Part shown: piece by piece, positions 3,949 to 5,885 of the stretch
Layout of the letters: the number at the start of each line of letters is the position of its first letter
Numbering within the stretch: position 1 is the first letter of the stretch
NCBI GenBank assembly: GCA_964390645.1
Contig: CAYMLL010000400.1
Location: 1 to 5,885, forward strand
DNA length: 5,885 nt
Source: CAYMLL01 sp964390645
GTDB taxonomy: Bacteria; Planctomycetota; UBA8108
Direction of reading: 5' to 3'
Made by a program: the position numbers and the translations under genes
The notes under the pieces: model-generated
The model's database searches: none
What the model was told of the DNA's origin: nothing
Seen by the model: the letters and a program-made list of their open reading frames with translations, nothing else

Positions 3949-5885
3949 ATGTTGATTCATGAACGCGTCATGGGTTTGGCCACATTATTCTGCCTGGGGG
4001 CTTCGCTCGCCTTCGCCGGTGATTGCCCGAACCACGAGCCCGCCGGAGGCGTCGGAGCGTGCCCGCTCGTCCTCACCCAGACCCCGGGAACCGAGGTCGG
4101 AGGCGGGGGGGTGTGGTGCCCGAATAACTTGAGCATGTGGATGCGCGCCTTCGACCTCTCGGCGCTCGAATGTCCCGACGTCGTGAGAGTGGCGGAGGTC
4201 GGCATCGGGATCGATCCGGGGACCACGACGACGCTGGCGGACGGCCAGCCGATCCGCATCGACCTCTACAGCGACAGCAGCGACTGTCCCCCGAGCTCCG
4301 ATGCAGAGAATATCGAGCTTCTCCATAGAGAGGTCGTCCGCGTCACGAACGACATGGCCGGAACCTATCAGACCTTCCGCCTGAGCTCGGTGGTCACGGT
4401 GCCCGCCGGCAGGTCCCTGCTGGTGGGAGTCATCTACGACGCGAGCGCCAGCGTCTTCCTGGTGGCGCGCGGCAGCAACCCCCAGACGGCCCCTTCCTAT
4501 ATCTTCGCTCCAGCCTGCGGCCTCGACAGCCTAGTGACCACCGATGCGATCGGTTTTCCGGAGGTACAGTACCTCCTGAACGTCATTCGCTCCCCCGATT
4601 GTGACGGTCAGCCCTGTGACAACTGCCCGGACGTCGAGAACCCCGACCAGGCCGATCTCGACGGGGATGGAGTCGGAGATGTCTGCGACGACGACGTGGA
4701 CGGAGACGAAGTTCCCAACGACGAGGACAACTGCCCCGGCACCCCCAACCCGGGCCAGGAAGACACGGACGAGGACGGCGTCGGGGACATGTGTCAACGT
4801 CTGGCCCTCGAGGGCTTCACCTTCACCGGCGAGAACGCCCAGGGCTATCCCGAGTACACGCACGACCAGACGGGCATCGTCTTCGTGCTCCTACCGGGGG
4901 GCGAGTTCCAGATGGGGAGCCCCGCGAACGAACCACTCCGGGATCCTGACGAGGGGCCGGTCCACACGGTCACGCTGAGCCCCTTCCTGATCGGGAAGTA
5001 CGAGGTCACTCAGGCCGAGTACGAAGCGGTGACGGGCGTGAATCCGTCGTTCTTCGTGGGGAATACCCAGCGGCCGGTGGACACGGTCTCCTGGAGTGAT
5101 CTCAAGCTGGCCGACGGCTTCCTCGCGCTGACGGGCCTCGAGCTGCCGTCCGAGGCGCAGTGGGAGTATGCCAACCGAGGCGGGACGCGCACGACGTTCT
5201 TCTTCGGCGACGACTGCAACTCGGATGACTGTGATCCCTGCCCCACGGCGGACGACTTCATGTGGTGGTGTGGCAACGCCGGGGGAAGCACGCACCCCGT
5301 GGGTCAGAAGCTCGCCAATCCTTTCGGTCTTCACGATATTCACGGCAATGTGTGGGAGTGGTGCGAGGATGTCTTCGACGGGACTTTTTACAGTAGCCCC
5401 GAAGCTGCCGGCCCGGACCCGGTCGCCACCTCGGGCTCGCCGGCCCGGGTCATCCGGGACGGCGGATGGAGCGGCTTTACCTGGTTCTCCCGCTCGGCCG
5501 ACCGCTTCTCCAGCCTTCCGTTCCTCCGCGGATTCGACTCCTCCAACTTCCGTTACGGTTTTCGCCCCGTGAAGACGGTGCCCTCGGACCCCGACGAGGA
5601 CGGCGTTTTCGGTCCCGAGGACAATTGCCCCCTGACGGCCAACGGGGACCAGGCCGACGGCGACGGTGATGGACTCGGCGACGCCTGCGACAACTGCCCG
5701 CAGGACGCCAACGGAGACCAGGCCGACGGCGACGGTGACGGCTTCGGCGACGCCTGCGACAACTGCCCGCAGGACGCCAACGCGGACCAGGCCGACGGCG
5801 ACGGTGACGAACTCGGCGACTCCTGCGACAACTGCCCGCAGGACGCCAACGAGGATCAGGCCGACGGCGACGGTGACGGAGTCGG
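3949..5885 (+). CDS. Secreted mosaic protein: TSP3 repeats flanking an FGE-sulfatase-type domain (C-terminus beyond window)
   Basis: The frame is open for 645 codons to the right edge. Residues 1-23 are a signal peptide with likely cleavage after LAFA. Residues 24-214 form a beta-rich domain with several cysteines, including a GSNPQTAPSYIFAPACG segment seen in secreted proteins of environmental bacteria; I cannot name the family. Residues 217-282 are thrombospondin type-3 calcium-binding repeats (CDNCPD, DLDGDGVGDVC, DEDGVGDMC). Residues about 309-543 are an FGE-sulfatase (SUMF1-type) domain: FVLLPGGEFQMGSP, KYEVTQAEYEAVTG, LELPSEAQWEYANRGG, GLHDIHGNVWEWC (460-472) and a closing YGFRP. Active FGE ends in GFRC; here position 540 is Pro and the partner cysteine position (535) is Arg, so copper-dependent formylglycine formation is unlikely. 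A Cys-rich insert lies at 423-441. From residue 547 a second TSP3 array begins and continues out of the window. The product is probably an extracellular or surface calcium-stabilised binding protein. Confidence 0.93.
   Translation, partial: MLIHERVMGLATLFCLGASLAFAGDCPNHEPAGGVGACPLVLTQTPGTEVGGGGVWCPNNLSMWMRAFDLSALECPDVVRVAEVGIGIDPGTTTTLADGQPIRIDLYSDSSDCPPSSDAENIELLHREVVRVTNDMAGTYQTFRLSSVVTVPAGRSLLVGVIYDASASVFLVARGSNPQTAPSYIFAPACGLDSLVTTDAIGFPEVQYLLNVIRSPDCDGQPCDNCPDVENPDQADLDGDGVGDVCDDDVDGDEVPNDEDNCPGTPNPGQEDTDEDGVGDMCQRLALEGFTFTGENAQGYPEYTHDQTGIVFVLLPGGEFQMGSPANEPLRDPDEGPVHTVTLSPFLIGKYEVTQAEYEAVTGVNPSFFVGNTQRPVDTVSWSDLKLADGFLALTGLELPSEAQWEYANRGGTRTTFFFGDDCNSDDCDPCPTADDFMWWCGNAGGSTHPVGQKLANPFGLHDIHGNVWEWCEDVFDGTFYSSPEAAGPDPVATSGSPARVIRDGGWSGFTWFSRSADRFSSLPFLRGFDSSNFRYGFRPVKTVPSDPDEDGVFGPEDNCPLTANGDQADGDGDGLGDACDNCPQDANGDQADGDGDGFGDACDNCPQDANADQADGDGDELGDSCDNCPQDANEDQADGDGDGV
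5620..5885 (+). repeat. 69-bp tandem repeats coding for TSP3 units (continues beyond window)
   Basis: Units start at 5620, 5689, 5758 and 5827, with an exact 69-base (23-residue) period; the fourth is cut by the window edge. Each encodes DNCP, a linker ending in DQ, then ADGDGDGxGDxC. Units two to four are nearly identical in DNA as well as protein, including synonymous sites, while the first is more diverged (CPLTAN instead of CPQDAN). The third unit has Glu621 in place of the usual Gly, and Ser625 in place of Ala. Confidence 0.9.

Noticed and set aside
5553..5849. Minus-strand open frame with SPSPSAWS repeats
   Set aside because: It is the antisense shadow of the 69-bp TSP3 repeats; the periodic look comes from the plus-strand repeat, which has a strong ribosome site and domain matches.
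3949..5885. Active formylglycine-generating enzyme
   Set aside because: The cysteine pair needed for copper binding and catalysis is absent (Arg535 and Pro540 at the equivalent positions as I align them).
5620..5885. CRISPR array
   Set aside because: The repeats are contiguous 69-base coding units without unique spacers and maintain an open frame with TSP3 motifs.

Overview
This is a GC-rich bacterial window whose left half is coded on the minus strand and whose right end is coded on the plus strand. Both outermost genes run off the window. ECF sigma factor, type I dockerin, cohesin-like domain, VIT domain, thrombospondin type-3 repeats and a formylglycine-generating-enzyme (FGE) type domain together suggest a secretion-rich, probably uncultivated Gram-negative such as Acidobacteriota, Planctomycetota, Myxococcota or a related candidate phylum. 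The window contains no taxonomic marker that settles this.

Layout in minus-strand transcription order. lipA (3400 to 2381) encodes lipoyl synthase and has a possible promoter just upstream. A sigma70-type promoter whose -35 box includes the lipA stop codon leads into a tRNA-Glu(CUC) gene (2315 to 2238), which ends in a strong intrinsic terminator. About 50 bases further on starts a tight four-gene module. It comprises an ECF sigma factor (TTG start at 2144), a single-pass membrane protein with an external type I dockerin (start 1522), a small secreted cohesin-like protein (start 1040) and a lipoprotein that enters a VIT domain at the window edge (start 522). The last three genes are joined by 4-base ATGA overlaps, so their translation is probably coupled. 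My reading is a surface system in which the dockerin membrane protein sits where an anti-sigma factor normally would, and the cohesin-like protein is its candidate partner. This is inference from gene order and motifs.

The 548-base divergent region 3401-3948 holds a perfect 2 x 21 bp tandem repeat, a sharply AT-rich island and the long leader of the plus-strand gene. I see no convincing gene in it.

On the plus strand, 3949 to the right edge encodes a large secreted mosaic protein of at least 645 residues. Its parts are a signal peptide, a cysteine-containing beta-rich domain, thrombospondin type-3 calcium-binding repeats, an FGE-sulfatase-type domain lacking the catalytic cysteines, and a second thrombospondin type-3 array made of near-identical 69-bp units that continues past the window.
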